NCBI RefSeq assembly: GCF_019966535.1
Contig: NZ_JAIMID010000018.1
Coordinates: 1 to 64,000 of the forward strand
Direction of reading: 5' to 3'
DNA: 64,000 nucleotides
DNA from: Mesobacterium pallidum
GTDB lineage: Bacteria > Pseudomonadota > Alphaproteobacteria > Rhodobacterales > Rhodobacteraceae
Position numbers and translations under genes: made by a program. Of this stretch, positions 43,351 through 52,267 are shown piece after piece (within the stretch, counting starts at the first letter, position 1; each line of letters opens with the position of its first letter). Under the pieces are notes generated by a model. The model was given only the letters and a program-made list of their open reading frames with translations, ran no database searches and was not told the DNA's origin.

Positions 43351-44855
43351 CCCGGCAACAGAGCACGATGCGCCTTCAGAGGGCAGGTATTGATACATAC
43401 AGGCAGCCGGTCGTTTACATGCCGGCCGACTGCCACTTGTGCCGCGCCGAAGGATTCTCGGCGCTGGCCCGTGTCCGGATTTCACTCGGTGGCCACACGA
43501 TCGTCGCGACCTTGAATGTCCTGACAGACGCCAACTGGCTGCCGCCGGGCACCGCCGGGCTCAGCGACGCCGCCTGGCGCGCGCTGTCGGCGCGCGAGGG
43601 CGATGTCGGAACCTTCGCTCATCCGGAACCGCCGGCATCGACCTCGGCTATTCGCGCAAAAGCCTATGGCGGCCGCCTCGACGACGACGCCTGCAAGGCG
43701 ATCATCGAAGATACCGTTGCGCATCGCCTTTCCGATCTCGATCTGGCCGCCTTCGTGACGGCTTGCGCGGGCGACAACCTGGATGCCGCCGAGACGATCG
43801 CCCTGACGCGCGCCATGATCGGGGTCGGAGAAAGACTGGACTGGGGAGGCGGGCCGGTTCTCGACAAGCACTGCGTCGGCGGCCTGCCGGGAAACAGAAC
43901 GACGCCCATCGTCGTCGCCATCGTTGCCGCGGCGGGGCACCGGATCCCGAAGACCTCGAGCCGCGCCATCACCTCCCCCGCGGGCACCGCCGATACCATG
44001 GAGGTCATGGCGCCCGTGGCGCTCGACATCACTGCGATGCGTCGCGTGATCGAAGCCGAGGGCGGCTGCATCGTCTGGGGTGGGGGCCTCGAACTGAGTC
44101 CGGCCGACGATATCCTGATCCGGATCGAAAGGCCGCTCGACTTCGACAGCGAAGGGCAGATGGTCGCCAGCATCCTCTCGAAGAAGGCGGCGGCCGGTTC
44201 TACGCATGTCCTGATCGATATGCCCGTGGGTCCGACGGCAAAGGTGCGATCGGTCGCCGCGGCAGAGGCGCTCTCGCGGCGCCTCTCGATCGTGGCCGAG
44301 GACATGGGATTGCACCTGGCCGTGCATCGCAGCGATGGAACGGCCCCCATCGGGCGCGGGCTCGGACCTTGTCTCGAAGCCCGCGACGTTCTGGCCGTTC
44401 TTCGCAGGTCACCGGACGCTCCTGCGGACCTGCGCGCGCGCGCACTGGATATCGCCGGCGCGGTCCTCGGGATGACCGGACGCGAGACGTCCGGCGGGGA
44501 CCGCGTGGAAGCCTTGCTGGACAGTGGCGCGGCAGAAGCGAAGTTCATGGCGATCTGCGATGCGCAGGGCGGTTTTTCGGAACCCGGCGAGGCGCCGAAT
44601 CGTCATGTCGTTTCCGCCGATCGGGACGGGATTGTCGCCAGCTTCGACAACCGCCGCATCGCGCGGATCGCGAAACTGTCAGGGGCTCCGGGGCGCAAGA
44701 CCTCCGGTGTCCGGCTTCATGTCCGGCTCGGTGAACGTGTGCGGCGCGGCGCACCACTCTATGAGATTCACGCCGAAACGCCTGGCGAGCTTGGCTGGGC
44801 CCTGGATTACGCCGAGGCCGGACCGGCCCCGATCAAGCTGGAGGACGAAGCGTGA
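43347..44855 (+). CDS. Thymidine phosphorylase / AMP phosphorylase family enzyme
   Basis: 502 residues, larger than E. coli DeoA (440) and like the long 'ARCH_P_rylase' form with an N-terminal extension. Seen: DKHCVGGLPGNRTTPIVV, KTSSRAITSPAGTADTMEV (phosphate-binding), and GLGPCLEARDVL. The first 85 residues form an extra domain, as in archaeal AMP phosphorylase. Phosphorolysis of a nucleoside or nucleotide is expected; which base is uncertain. Overlaps both neighbours by 4 nt and so is coupled to the MBL nuclease and PRPP synthetase. Confidence 0.85.
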   Translation: MTRQQSTMRLQRAGIDTYRQPVVYMPADCHLCRAEGFSALARVRISLGGHTIVATLNVLTDANWLPPGTAGLSDAAWRALSAREGDVGTFAHPEPPASTSAIRAKAYGGRLDDDACKAIIEDTVAHRLSDLDLAAFVTACAGDNLDAAETIALTRAMIGVGERLDWGGGPVLDKHCVGGLPGNRTTPIVVAIVAAAGHRIPKTSSRAITSPAGTADTMEVMAPVALDITAMRRVIEAEGGCIVWGGGLELSPADDILIRIERPLDFDSEGQMVASILSKKAAAGSTHVLIDMPVGPTAKVRSVAAAEALSRRLSIVAEDMGLHLAVHRSDGTAPIGRGLGPCLEARDVLAVLRRSPDAPADLRARALDIAGAVLGMTGRETSGGDRVEALLDSGAAEAKFMAICDAQGGFSEPGEAPNRHVVSADRDGIVASFDNRRIARIAKLSGAPGRKTSGVRLHVRLGERVRRGAPLYEIHAETPGELGWALDYAEAGPAPIKLEDEA

Positions 44856-45808
44856 AACCTGTCGTGCTCACATTTCCCGGCATGGAAACACTTGCAGTGG
44901 AGATCGCGCAAGAAGTGGGCGCCGACTGCGCATCCGTCGTCCTGCATCGCTTTCCCGACGGTGAAACATTGGTCACCCTGCCCCCGGACCTCGAGGGGCG
45001 AAGAGTGGCCCTGCTGGCCTCCCTGAGGGTCCCCGACCCCCTCGTCCTTCCCTTGCGCTTTGCGGCAGAAACCGCTCGGGAGTTCGGAGCCACCCGCGTC
45101 GGGCTCATCGCGCCTTACCTGGCCTACATGCGGCAGGACCGGCGGTTCGGTCCGGGCCAGACCGTCAGCGCGCGGCTATATGCCAGGTTCCTGCAAGAGA
45201 GTTTCGACTGGCTGGTCACGGTCGATCCGCACCTGCACCGGATCAAAAGACTGGATGAAATCTTCGACATCCCTACGCGGCGGATCGCGTCTGCGACGCA
45301 AATCGCGGCCTGGATCGCGCACAACGTTCCAGATGCCATCGTCCTCGGCCCTGATGGCGAAAGCCAGCAATGGGTTGCCGAGGTCGCGGGTCTCGCAGAC
45401 CGCCCCTACGAAGTGCTCAGCAAGGTGCGCAACGGCGACAGGTCCGTGGATGTCAGCGTTCCCGACAGCAGAACGTTCCTCGATGGCACGCCCGTGATCC
45501 TCGACGACATCGCGTCATCGGGACGAACCATGGTCAAGGCGATCGAACGACTGCGGCAGATCGGTACCCGTCCGCCCGTCTGCGTCATCATCCACGCCGT
45601 TTTCGCAGGCGATGCATTCGCGGACATCCGGAACGCCGGAGCCGCACGCATCGTCACGACGGACAGCATCCCGCACGAAAGCAACGCAATCCACCTTCGG
45701 TCCGGCATCGGGCATGCCCTGCGCGAGCTTGAGGAAGTCCTTGACCTTCCCGGCGCTGGAATGTTGCAGGGTCGGGGAAATGAAACCGAATCCGGGAAAG
45801 ACACATGA
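44852..45808 (+). CDS. Ribose-phosphate pyrophosphokinase family protein
   Basis: 318 residues, starting at GTG 44852, which overlaps the preceding stop; GGAGG precedes it. Seen: HRFPDGE near the N-terminus, APYLAYMRQDRRF (PRPP synthetase flexible-loop region), VTVDPHLHRI and VILDDIASSGRTM (PRPP-binding loop). It should make PRPP from ribose-5-phosphate and ATP, or use a related ribose-phosphate. It is an extra copy, not the housekeeping prs, judged by context in a metal-resistance run. Overlaps the ATPase gene by 4 nt. Confidence 0.88.
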   Translation: MKPVVLTFPGMETLAVEIAQEVGADCASVVLHRFPDGETLVTLPPDLEGRRVALLASLRVPDPLVLPLRFAAETAREFGATRVGLIAPYLAYMRQDRRFGPGQTVSARLYARFLQESFDWLVTVDPHLHRIKRLDEIFDIPTRRIASATQIAAWIAHNVPDAIVLGPDGESQQWVAEVAGLADRPYEVLSKVRNGDRSVDVSVPDSRTFLDGTPVILDDIASSGRTMVKAIERLRQIGTRPPVCVIIHAVFAGDAFADIRNAGAARIVTTDSIPHESNAIHLRSGIGHALRELEEVLDLPGAGMLQGRGNETESGKDT

Positions 45809-48159
45809 CTCACGCGCACCATTCCCACGCCGGCCAAGAGGCGGCGACAACGATCTATACCTGTCCGATGCACGCGGAGATCCGTCAGGAGGAACCGGGC
45901 GACTGCCCGAAATGCGGTATGCATCTCGTGCCGGAAAGCGAACTCGACCGGCACAAGGGCCACGACCACCATGCACATGCGCATGATGGCCACGCGACGA
46001 GGTCCGATGGACGCTACGATAGCGTGCCCGCCGGCTATGACGGCCCGGTCTACACCTGTCCGATGCATGCCGAGGTGCGGCAGACGCATCCAGGCTCCTG
46101 CCCGATCTGCGGCATGGGGCTGGAACTCGAATCCGCCACGATGGCCGAAGAGGGGCCGAACCCCGAACTGGTCGACTTCACCCGCCGGTTCTGGGTCGGT
46201 GCGGTTCTCACGGTGCCGCTCCTTGTCCTGACAATGGGGCCGTTCCTCGGTCTGCCCGTCCGAGAGATATTTGGTGAACGGGCGACGCTCTGGATCGAGC
46301 TTGTGCTTGGAACGCCTGTAGTCCTGTGGTGCGGCTGGCCGTTTCTGGTTCGCGGCTGGAACTCCTTCCGCACGATGAATCTCAACATGTTCTCGCTGAT
46401 CGGCATGGGCGTCATGGCCGCTTGGCTGTTCAGCATCGTCGCCGTTCTCTTGCCGGACATATTCCCGGATGGTTTCCGAGACGCGGAAGGCCATGTCGGC
46501 GTCTACTTCGAGGCGGCTGCGGTCATCGTCACACTCGTCCTTCTGGGACAGGTGATGGAATTGCGCGCGCGAGAAGGGACCGGCAAGGCGATCCGCGCGC
46601 TGCTGGATCTGGCCGCCAAGACGGCGCGGATCATCCGCGACGATGGCAGCGAGGAGGAAATCCCGCTTGAGGACGTCCAGGTCGGCGACCGGCTGAGGGT
46701 GCGCCCAGGCGACAAGGTTCCGGTCGATGGCGTGGTCGTCGAGGGCCGCTCTTCGGTCGACGAAAGCATGATCACGGGTGAGCCTGTTCCCGTCGAAAAG
46801 GTCGCGGGCGAGCCGGTGACCGGTGCCACGATCAACGGGACGGGATCCCTGGTGATCGAGGCGCGCCGGGTCGGCGCGGACACCATGCTGAGCCAGATCG
46901 TCGAGATGGTGGCCAATGCGCAGCGGTCACGGGCGCCGATCCAGAAATATGCCGACAAGGTTTCGGGATATTTCGTGCCCGCCGTCATCGCCATCGCGGT
47001 TCTGTCCTTCATCGGCTGGGCTGTTTGGGGGCCCGCGCCAGCCTTGGCCTATGCTCTGATTGCCGCTGTCGCCGTCCTGATCATCGCGTGCCCCTGTGCG
47101 CTCGGTCTCGCGACGCCCATGTCCATCATGACAGCCACCGGCCGCGGTGCGCAGGCTGGCGTGCTGATCAAGAACGCCGAGGCGCTCGAGCGTTTCGAGA
47201 AGGTCGACACCCTGATCGTCGACAAGACGGGAACCCTCACGATGGGCAAACCCCGTCTGGTCGGCGTGTTCCCCGAGGCGGGGCATGACGAGGCCGAGGT
47301 GTTGCGTCTTGCTGCAACCCTCGAGAAGGGTTCGGAGCACCCGTTGGCCGAGGCGATCGTGGAAGGTGCCGAAGAGCGTGGCGTCACGCTCGCGAATGCA
47401 GAAGACTTCGAGGCCGTCACCGGCAAGGGGGTCATGGGCAGGGTCGATGGGAAGTCCATCGCGCTCGGGAACCTCAAACTGGTTCGGGATCTCGGACTCG
47501 AGGCGGGCCACCTGACCGAAAAGGCGGACTATCGGCGCGACGAGGGTGAAACTGTCATGTTCGTTGTAGTCGAGGGCGAGGTCGCGGGAATGGTCAGTGT
47601 CGCCGACCCTGTGAAGGAGACGACGCCTGCCGCGCTCAAGGCGCTTCACGAACTCGGCTTCCGCATCATCATGGCGACGGGCGATAATGAACGAACGGCA
47701 AGAGCGGTGGCTCTACGCCTCGGCATCGATGAAATCCGCGCCGACGTTCTGCCGGAGGACAAGGCCTCGATCATCAGGGAACTGCAGGGCAAGGGCGCGA
47801 AGGTCGCCATGGCAGGAGACGGTGTCAACGACGCCCCTGCCCTCGCCCAGGCCGATGTCGGGATCGCCATGGGCACCGGTGCCGACGTTGCCATCGAGAG
47901 CGCCGGGATCACACTGGTCAAGGGCAACCTCGACGGCATCGTTCGCGCGCGGCGCCTGGCCCGCGCCACCATGCGTAACATCCGCCAGAACCTTTTTTTC
48001 GCGCTGATCTACAACGCCTCAGGTGTCCCGGTCGCAGCGGGCGTTCTTTTCCCGGTCTTCGGCATCCTGATCAGCCCGATGTTCGCCGCCTTCGCGATGA
48101 GCGCGTCGTCGATCTCTGTCGTGCTCAATTCGCTGCGGTTGCGCGCCGCAAAAATCTGA
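45805..48159 (+). CDS. Cu(I)-type P1B ATPase with two N-terminal heavy-metal-binding domains
   Basis: 784 residues. Instead of HMA domains it has two heavy-metal-binding domains: Cys20/His23/Cys34/Cys37 and Cys85/His88/Cys99/Cys102 in YTCPMHAE...CPxCGM, linked by a His-rich segment. Then the ATPase core: TGEP actuator, ACPCALGLATP (Cys429-Pro-Cys431), DKTGTLT with Asp473, GDGVNDAP, and C-terminal helices. Probable copper or silver exporter of the inner membrane. Translationally coupled (ATGA) to the PRPP synthetase and 15 nt before DUF2933. These metal-binding domains match those in the nuo-like fusion at 18 kb. Confidence 0.92.
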   Translation: MTHAHHSHAGQEAATTIYTCPMHAEIRQEEPGDCPKCGMHLVPESELDRHKGHDHHAHAHDGHATRSDGRYDSVPAGYDGPVYTCPMHAEVRQTHPGSCPICGMGLELESATMAEEGPNPELVDFTRRFWVGAVLTVPLLVLTMGPFLGLPVREIFGERATLWIELVLGTPVVLWCGWPFLVRGWNSFRTMNLNMFSLIGMGVMAAWLFSIVAVLLPDIFPDGFRDAEGHVGVYFEAAAVIVTLVLLGQVMELRAREGTGKAIRALLDLAAKTARIIRDDGSEEEIPLEDVQVGDRLRVRPGDKVPVDGVVVEGRSSVDESMITGEPVPVEKVAGEPVTGATINGTGSLVIEARRVGADTMLSQIVEMVANAQRSRAPIQKYADKVSGYFVPAVIAIAVLSFIGWAVWGPAPALAYALIAAVAVLIIACPCALGLATPMSIMTATGRGAQAGVLIKNAEALERFEKVDTLIVDKTGTLTMGKPRLVGVFPEAGHDEAEVLRLAATLEKGSEHPLAEAIVEGAEERGVTLANAEDFEAVTGKGVMGRVDGKSIALGNLKLVRDLGLEAGHLTEKADYRRDEGETVMFVVVEGEVAGMVSVADPVKETTPAALKALHELGFRIIMATGDNERTARAVALRLGIDEIRADVLPEDKASIIRELQGKGAKVAMAGDGVNDAPALAQADVGIAMGTGADVAIESAGITLVKGNLDGIVRARRLARATMRNIRQNLFFALIYNASGVPVAAGVLFPVFGILISPMFAAFAMSASSISVVLNSLRLRAAKI

Positions 48160-48174
48160 AGCGGAGTTCAGGAC

Positions 48175-48432
48175 ATGAATGATTACAGCGAACACAAGGT
48201 TCCGGAGGCTTCGGGCGAACATGCGCGGCCACCGTCCTTCTGGAAGTCACGCGCAGGCGTTTATCTGATCGTCGCGTTGGTTCTGGGCGGACTGCTCCTT
48301 GGCTACGAGCACCGGATCCATATCTTCGCCGGTGACTGGATCCTTTGGCTGCCCCTCCTGATCTGCGTGGGCATGCATTTCTTCATGCATGGCGGCCATG
48401 GCGGACATGGGTCGGGGGGAGATAAACCATGA
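48175..48432 (+). CDS. DUF2933 membrane protein
   Basis: 85 residues. Two hydrophobic segments (YLIVALVLGGLLLGYEH and WILWLPLLICVGMHFFMH) and a His/Gly-rich tail GGHGGHGSGG, the pattern of DUF2933 proteins that accompany copper ATPases. Overlaps the methyltransferase-family gene by 4 nt. Function unknown. Confidence 0.85.
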   Translation: MNDYSEHKVPEASGEHARPPSFWKSRAGVYLIVALVLGGLLLGYEHRIHIFAGDWILWLPLLICVGMHFFMHGGHGGHGSGGDKP

Positions 48433-49109
48433 CCGCCCCCGGAACTCCCTACGGACTCTGGCTGCTCGTGTTCATCAACTCGGCGGTGTTCATCCTCTTC
48501 GCCTTCAGCTTTTTCAAGCCGCAGACATCGCGGGACTGGCGCAGTTTCGGGGCCTTCAGCGCCTTCATCGTGGCGCTCTTTGCCGAGATGTATGGTTTCC
48601 CCCTCACGATCTTCTTTTTGTCGGGGTGGTTGCAGGCGAACTGGCCTTGGGTTGACTGGTTCGCCCATGACAGCGGGCACCTGCCGGAAATGATCCAGGG
48701 CTGGCGGTCCAATCCGCATTTCGGACCGTTCCACTTTCTTGGCATAGCCCTGATCGGCGTCGGCTTTTGGCTGCTTTCGGTGGCCTGGCACCATCTGTGG
48801 ACGGCACAACGTCAGGGCCATTTGGCCGTGACAGGACCATACGCCCGGATCCGGCATCCGCAGTATGTCGGTTTCGTTTTCATCATGGCAGGGTTCCTCG
48901 TGCAGTGGCCGACCCTGCTCACGCTGGCGATGTTCCCGGTCCTCGTCTGGATGTATGCGCGCCTCGCCCGGAGCGAGGAAGCCGAGAGCCGCGCCAGGTT
49001 CGGCAAGGCATGGGACAGCTATGCCGCGCGGGTTCCCGCCTTCGTTCCACAATTGGAGTCCGGCGCGACGACCGGCAATGGCCGTCACGGAGGTGCAGGT
49101 GGAGCATAG
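48429..49109 (+). CDS. ICMT/PEMT-like methyltransferase-family membrane protein
   Basis: 226 residues. Several hydrophobic helices and a C-terminal isoprenylcysteine methyltransferase-like domain: TGPYARIRHPQYVGFVFIMAG and EEAESRARFGKAWDSYAARVPAF. Such proteins often follow DUF2933 in metal-resistance operons, with no proven substrate. Overlaps DUF2933 upstream and the APC permease downstream (about 32 nt). Confidence 0.82.
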   Translation: MTAPGTPYGLWLLVFINSAVFILFAFSFFKPQTSRDWRSFGAFSAFIVALFAEMYGFPLTIFFLSGWLQANWPWVDWFAHDSGHLPEMIQGWRSNPHFGPFHFLGIALIGVGFWLLSVAWHHLWTAQRQGHLAVTGPYARIRHPQYVGFVFIMAGFLVQWPTLLTLAMFPVLVWMYARLARSEEAESRARFGKAWDSYAARVPAFVPQLESGATTGNGRHGGAGGA

Positions 49110-50415
49110 ACATGAAATCGCAGGCGGCGACGGCTCGATCAGTCTGACCAGCGCAGTCGCCATGGGGACAGGCGTCATGATCGGCGCCGGGATCTTTGCC
49201 TTGACCGGCCAGATCGCCGGACTTGCGGGCCCTTGGTTTCCGCTTTCCTTCATCGCCGGGGCCGTGGTGACCGCGTTCAGCGCCTATTCCTACATCGCCA
49301 TGTCGAACCGGTGGCCGTCCTCCGGTGGAATCGCGATGATCCTGACCAAGGCCTACGGCCCGGGGGCGGTTGCCGGGGCGGCCTCTCTTCTCATGGCGTT
49401 GAGCATGGTCATCAACGAAAGCCTCGTGGCGCGGACCTTCGCCGCATACGCACTGCGTCCGTTCGACATCGAGGGCGGGCCATTGGTCCCGCTCATCGCT
49501 GTGTGCCTCATCGTTTTCGCCTATGTCGTCAACGCGTCCGGAAACCGGTCGGTCGGACTGCTGTCGGTTCTGATGTCGGCGCTGAAGATCGGCGGCATTG
49601 CCTTGTTCGGCGTGGCCGCCCTCTGGGCGAGCGGGTCCGCGGGCGGTGACACCGGCACGTCGAATGACTTTGCCGCCATCGGCTTCGTGGGTTCGGTCGC
49701 GCTGTCGATCCTCGCCTTCAAAGGCTTCACCACGATCACCAATTCCGGCGGCGAAATCACCGACCCGCATCGCAACGTCGGGCGCACGATCGTGATCTCG
49801 ATCGTGATCTGTGCGGTGACCTATCTTCTGATTGCCCTCGCGGTGGGTTCCAGCCTGACACCCGCCGAGATCGAGGACGCCCGCGACTACGCCCTCGCCG
49901 AGGCCGCGAAGCCGGTCCTCGGGCAGACGGCGTTCTACCTCACCGTGGCCCTTGCGATGGTGGCGACTGCGTCGGGGATCATTGCCAGCGTCTTCGCCGT
50001 GTCGCGAATGCTGACCATGCTGACCCACATGGAAATGATCCCGCACAGCCATTTCGGCATGTCGGGCTCGATCCGGTCACACATGCTGATCTACACGGTC
50101 GTGATTGCCGGCACGCTCGCGGTCCTGTTCGACCTGTCGCGCATCGCGTCGCTTGGGGCGTTCTTCTATCTTATCATGGACATGGCGGTGCATTGGGGCG
50201 TGTGGAGCCGCCTGCGGTACGAAATCAACGCGCGCGGATGGGTAATCCTGACGGCACTGGCCCTCGACGCGATCGTGCTGGCCGCCTTCACGACCCTGAA
50301 ATTGCAATCGGACCCGATGATCGTGGCCTACGCCGTCGTCGGCATCGTCGCGGTCTTCACCTACGAGAGGTTTTACCTCGGGACCTGGTTCGGGGACCAG
50401 AAGGAGGAGGCGTAA
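49078..50415 (+). CDS. APC-family amino acid permease
   Basis: 445 residues, about 12 helices. Early GTGVMIGAGIFALTGQIAG is the APC signature, and GFTTITNSGGEITDPHRNVGRTI lies in the middle. Start is ambiguous: ATG 49078, or GTG 49099 with GGAGG about 5 nt upstream; both are inside the preceding gene. Probably imports an amino acid or related compound, perhaps for the ATC hydrolase gene that follows after 12 nt. Substrate unknown. Confidence 0.82.
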   Translation: MAVTEVQVEHRHEIAGGDGSISLTSAVAMGTGVMIGAGIFALTGQIAGLAGPWFPLSFIAGAVVTAFSAYSYIAMSNRWPSSGGIAMILTKAYGPGAVAGAASLLMALSMVINESLVARTFAAYALRPFDIEGGPLVPLIAVCLIVFAYVVNASGNRSVGLLSVLMSALKIGGIALFGVAALWASGSAGGDTGTSNDFAAIGFVGSVALSILAFKGFTTITNSGGEITDPHRNVGRTIVISIVICAVTYLLIALAVGSSLTPAEIEDARDYALAEAAKPVLGQTAFYLTVALAMVATASGIIASVFAVSRMLTMLTHMEMIPHSHFGMSGSIRSHMLIYTVVIAGTLAVLFDLSRIASLGAFFYLIMDMAVHWGVWSRLRYEINARGWVILTALALDAIVLAAFTTLKLQSDPMIVAYAVVGIVAVFTYERFYLGTWFGDQKEEA

Positions 50416-50427
50416 TACGCTGGGGCC

Positions 50428-51393
50428 ATGCCACGAGGTGAGCCATCCGTTGTCCTGCTGATTAGCCTGAGCGCTGCGGCGCTTGGAGGTCTCGTCGGCT
50501 ACGCCGCTGCGGCAGGGGGCTGGCGGCCAGTCCTGTCGGGCGTCTTCCTCGCGCTGGCGACGTTCGTGGCAAGCCTCGTTTGGACCGGGCTCGGGACGTG
50601 CCGCCGCAGTTCTGCTACGGACACAATTGGCTGGCGCCTGGCGCGGGCCGGCATTCTGGCGGCACTGCGACCCGCGATGCGCGCGGTGCTTTCGGCCCGT
50701 GAAACCCCGGGTCCGGACGGCTCGGCGAGGCTCCTGCCTCACGAAATCGATGCCCTCTCCGTCCGGATCGAGCCGATGGCTGTTAACTTGCGCGAACATG
50801 CCGCTCTCGCGGAATTTCCGAGCGTCGGGAACCGGCTCATGGTTGAACTCGCCGTCTTCACGGCGGCTGCCTACCGGGTCCTTCTGGATGCGGGCTGGAC
50901 CGCCGAAGCTGCTCGAAGCGCGGTGGCGGACGCCGGCTGGCTGCTCTATGCGCGTATGCTCGCGCTCTCCTCTTTGCCGTTCCGGCTGACGACCCGCGAT
51001 CCGGCCAAGCGCTTGCGGCGCACCATCCGAACCCTGTTGCGGTTCCCGTTCGGCGCTCCAGGCGCCCCCGGCTACGAAGTGCGTGTCAGCGAAGATGCGT
51101 CCGGGATCTCGACGCATTTCACCCACTGCCCGCCGCAGACCTTCGTCCGGACCCTGATCTTGCGTGACGACCGGGGCGATCTTGAGGCTTTCCGGCAGAG
51201 CTGGTGCCGCTACGACTGGCCCGGCGCAGATTTGATCGCCGGAGATGGGCGACGGGGACACTATTCCCGTCCGCATACGCTTTCCCACGGAGATTTGGTT
51301 TGCGACATGTGCTGGACCGGCCAACCGTTCTCGGAAACGAAGGATCGAACCATCACGGATTGCGGCGCTACCGAGAGGAAGAGCCCGAAATGA
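50428..51393 (+). CDS. L-2-amino-thiazoline-4-carboxylate hydrolase family protein
   Basis: 321 residues. Two hydrophobic helices near the N-terminus, then a soluble domain whose end matches the ATC hydrolase family: DASGISTHFTHCPPQTFV, WCRYDWPGADLIAGDGRRG and SHGDLVCDMCWTG. Known members hydrolyse a thiazoline to N-carbamoyl-cysteine, but many are uncharacterised; the N-terminal membrane part suggests a different role. The stop overlaps a following ATG. Confidence 0.75.
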   Translation: MPRGEPSVVLLISLSAAALGGLVGYAAAAGGWRPVLSGVFLALATFVASLVWTGLGTCRRSSATDTIGWRLARAGILAALRPAMRAVLSARETPGPDGSARLLPHEIDALSVRIEPMAVNLREHAALAEFPSVGNRLMVELAVFTAAAYRVLLDAGWTAEAARSAVADAGWLLYARMLALSSLPFRLTTRDPAKRLRRTIRTLLRFPFGAPGAPGYEVRVSEDASGISTHFTHCPPQTFVRTLILRDDRGDLEAFRQSWCRYDWPGADLIAGDGRRGHYSRPHTLSHGDLVCDMCWTGQPFSETKDRTITDCGATERKSPK

Positions 51394-51706
51394 CGGTTCC
51401 GGGAACGCGCTCCGACCTGATCCGACGCTCGTGGATCCTTTCGATCTTCGGGTCTGCCGACCCCATCGTTGCACCAACCAATCCATCCGGATCGCGACGA
51501 CTGTCGTCTTGGGCGCTGGAAGCTTTCGTGCCCGGCGGTAAAGTGCGATTGATGCACGATTTCCCTATGTGGGAGTGCCGGAAAAACTGGCGCTCTTCAT
51601 CGCGGCCGGACCAGCTCCTGCCATTTTTGGCGGCCTGCTTTATGCTTGGGCGCTTTGTGGGCGGGAACTGCCCGCCAATCCCCAACGAAAGGAGTATTTC
51701 GCATGA
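51390..51706 (+). pseudogene. Frameshifted small membrane protein gene
   Basis: The ATG at 51390 overlaps the preceding stop (ATGA) and a stop at 51704-51706 overlaps the cytochrome ATG at 51703, so both ends look like an operon gene. The distance, 317 nt, is not a multiple of three. The start frame reads SDLIRRSWILSIFGSADPIVA; the frame with a sensible end reads VPEKLALFIAAGPAPAIFGGLLYAW, a membrane helix, and is also broken by a TAA at 51539. At least one frameshift and one nonsense change are implied. Family not identified. Confidence 0.45.
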
Positions 51707-52200
51707 AACGTATCGTTCTCGCCTTTTCGGCTCTCGGTATGCTCGTCGGTACGACAGCATACGCAGATGGCAGCAACCAGCACATGATGACGTCTGGTGA
51801 CATGATGGCACCCGGCCTGATGATGCCGACCATGAATGCTGCACGCGGTCGCGAGTTGTTTGCATCGAAGGGCTGTGTCGTCTGCCATTCTGTCAACGGG
51901 GTCGGCGGGGAGGACGCCCCGATGCTCGACGCAGAGTTCATGGACGACGTGATGAACCCGTTTGAATTCGCGGCACGCATGTGGCGCGGCGCAGGCGCGA
52001 TGGTCGCGCTTCAGGAAGATGAGCTCGGCGGTCAGATCGATTTAACCGGCGAGGAACTCGCCAACATCACTGCATTCGTTCATGACGCAGAGGAACAGCG
52101 AAAGTTTTCGATGGCAGACGTGCCTCACGAGATCGAGGAAATGATGCATCATCAAGGCGAGGACGACCATCACGAGGAAGACGAAGAGGATGACCATTGA
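51703..52200 (+). CDS. c-type cytochrome with Met- and His/acid-rich regions
   Basis: 165 residues. Signal peptide (LAFSALGMLVGTTAYAD), Met-rich stretch at 28-44 (HMMTSGDMMAPGLMMPTM), then one haem c site with Cys58, Cys61, His62 in KGCVVCHSV. The C-terminus is extremely His/Asp/Glu-rich (MMHHQGEDDHHEEDEEDDH), a likely metal-binding tail. AAAGGAG precedes the ATG. Periplasmic electron carrier; partner unknown. The Met- and His-rich segments suggest copper exposure. Confidence 0.85.
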   Translation: MKRIVLAFSALGMLVGTTAYADGSNQHMMTSGDMMAPGLMMPTMNAARGRELFASKGCVVCHSVNGVGGEDAPMLDAEFMDDVMNPFEFAARMWRGAGAMVALQEDELGGQIDLTGEELANITAFVHDAEEQRKFSMADVPHEIEEMMHHQGEDDHHEEDEEDDH

Positions 52201-52267
52201 TTACGTCGAAATGGTCGGCGTGACCTGTCACTGATCCGGCTTGCGTTTCGCCTTCCGTGGCACGCGA

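Noticed and set aside
51204..51800. 198-residue frame across the ATC-hydrolase end and cytochrome start
   Set aside because: Overlaps both neighbours; only the stretch from 51390 may derive from a real, now broken gene.
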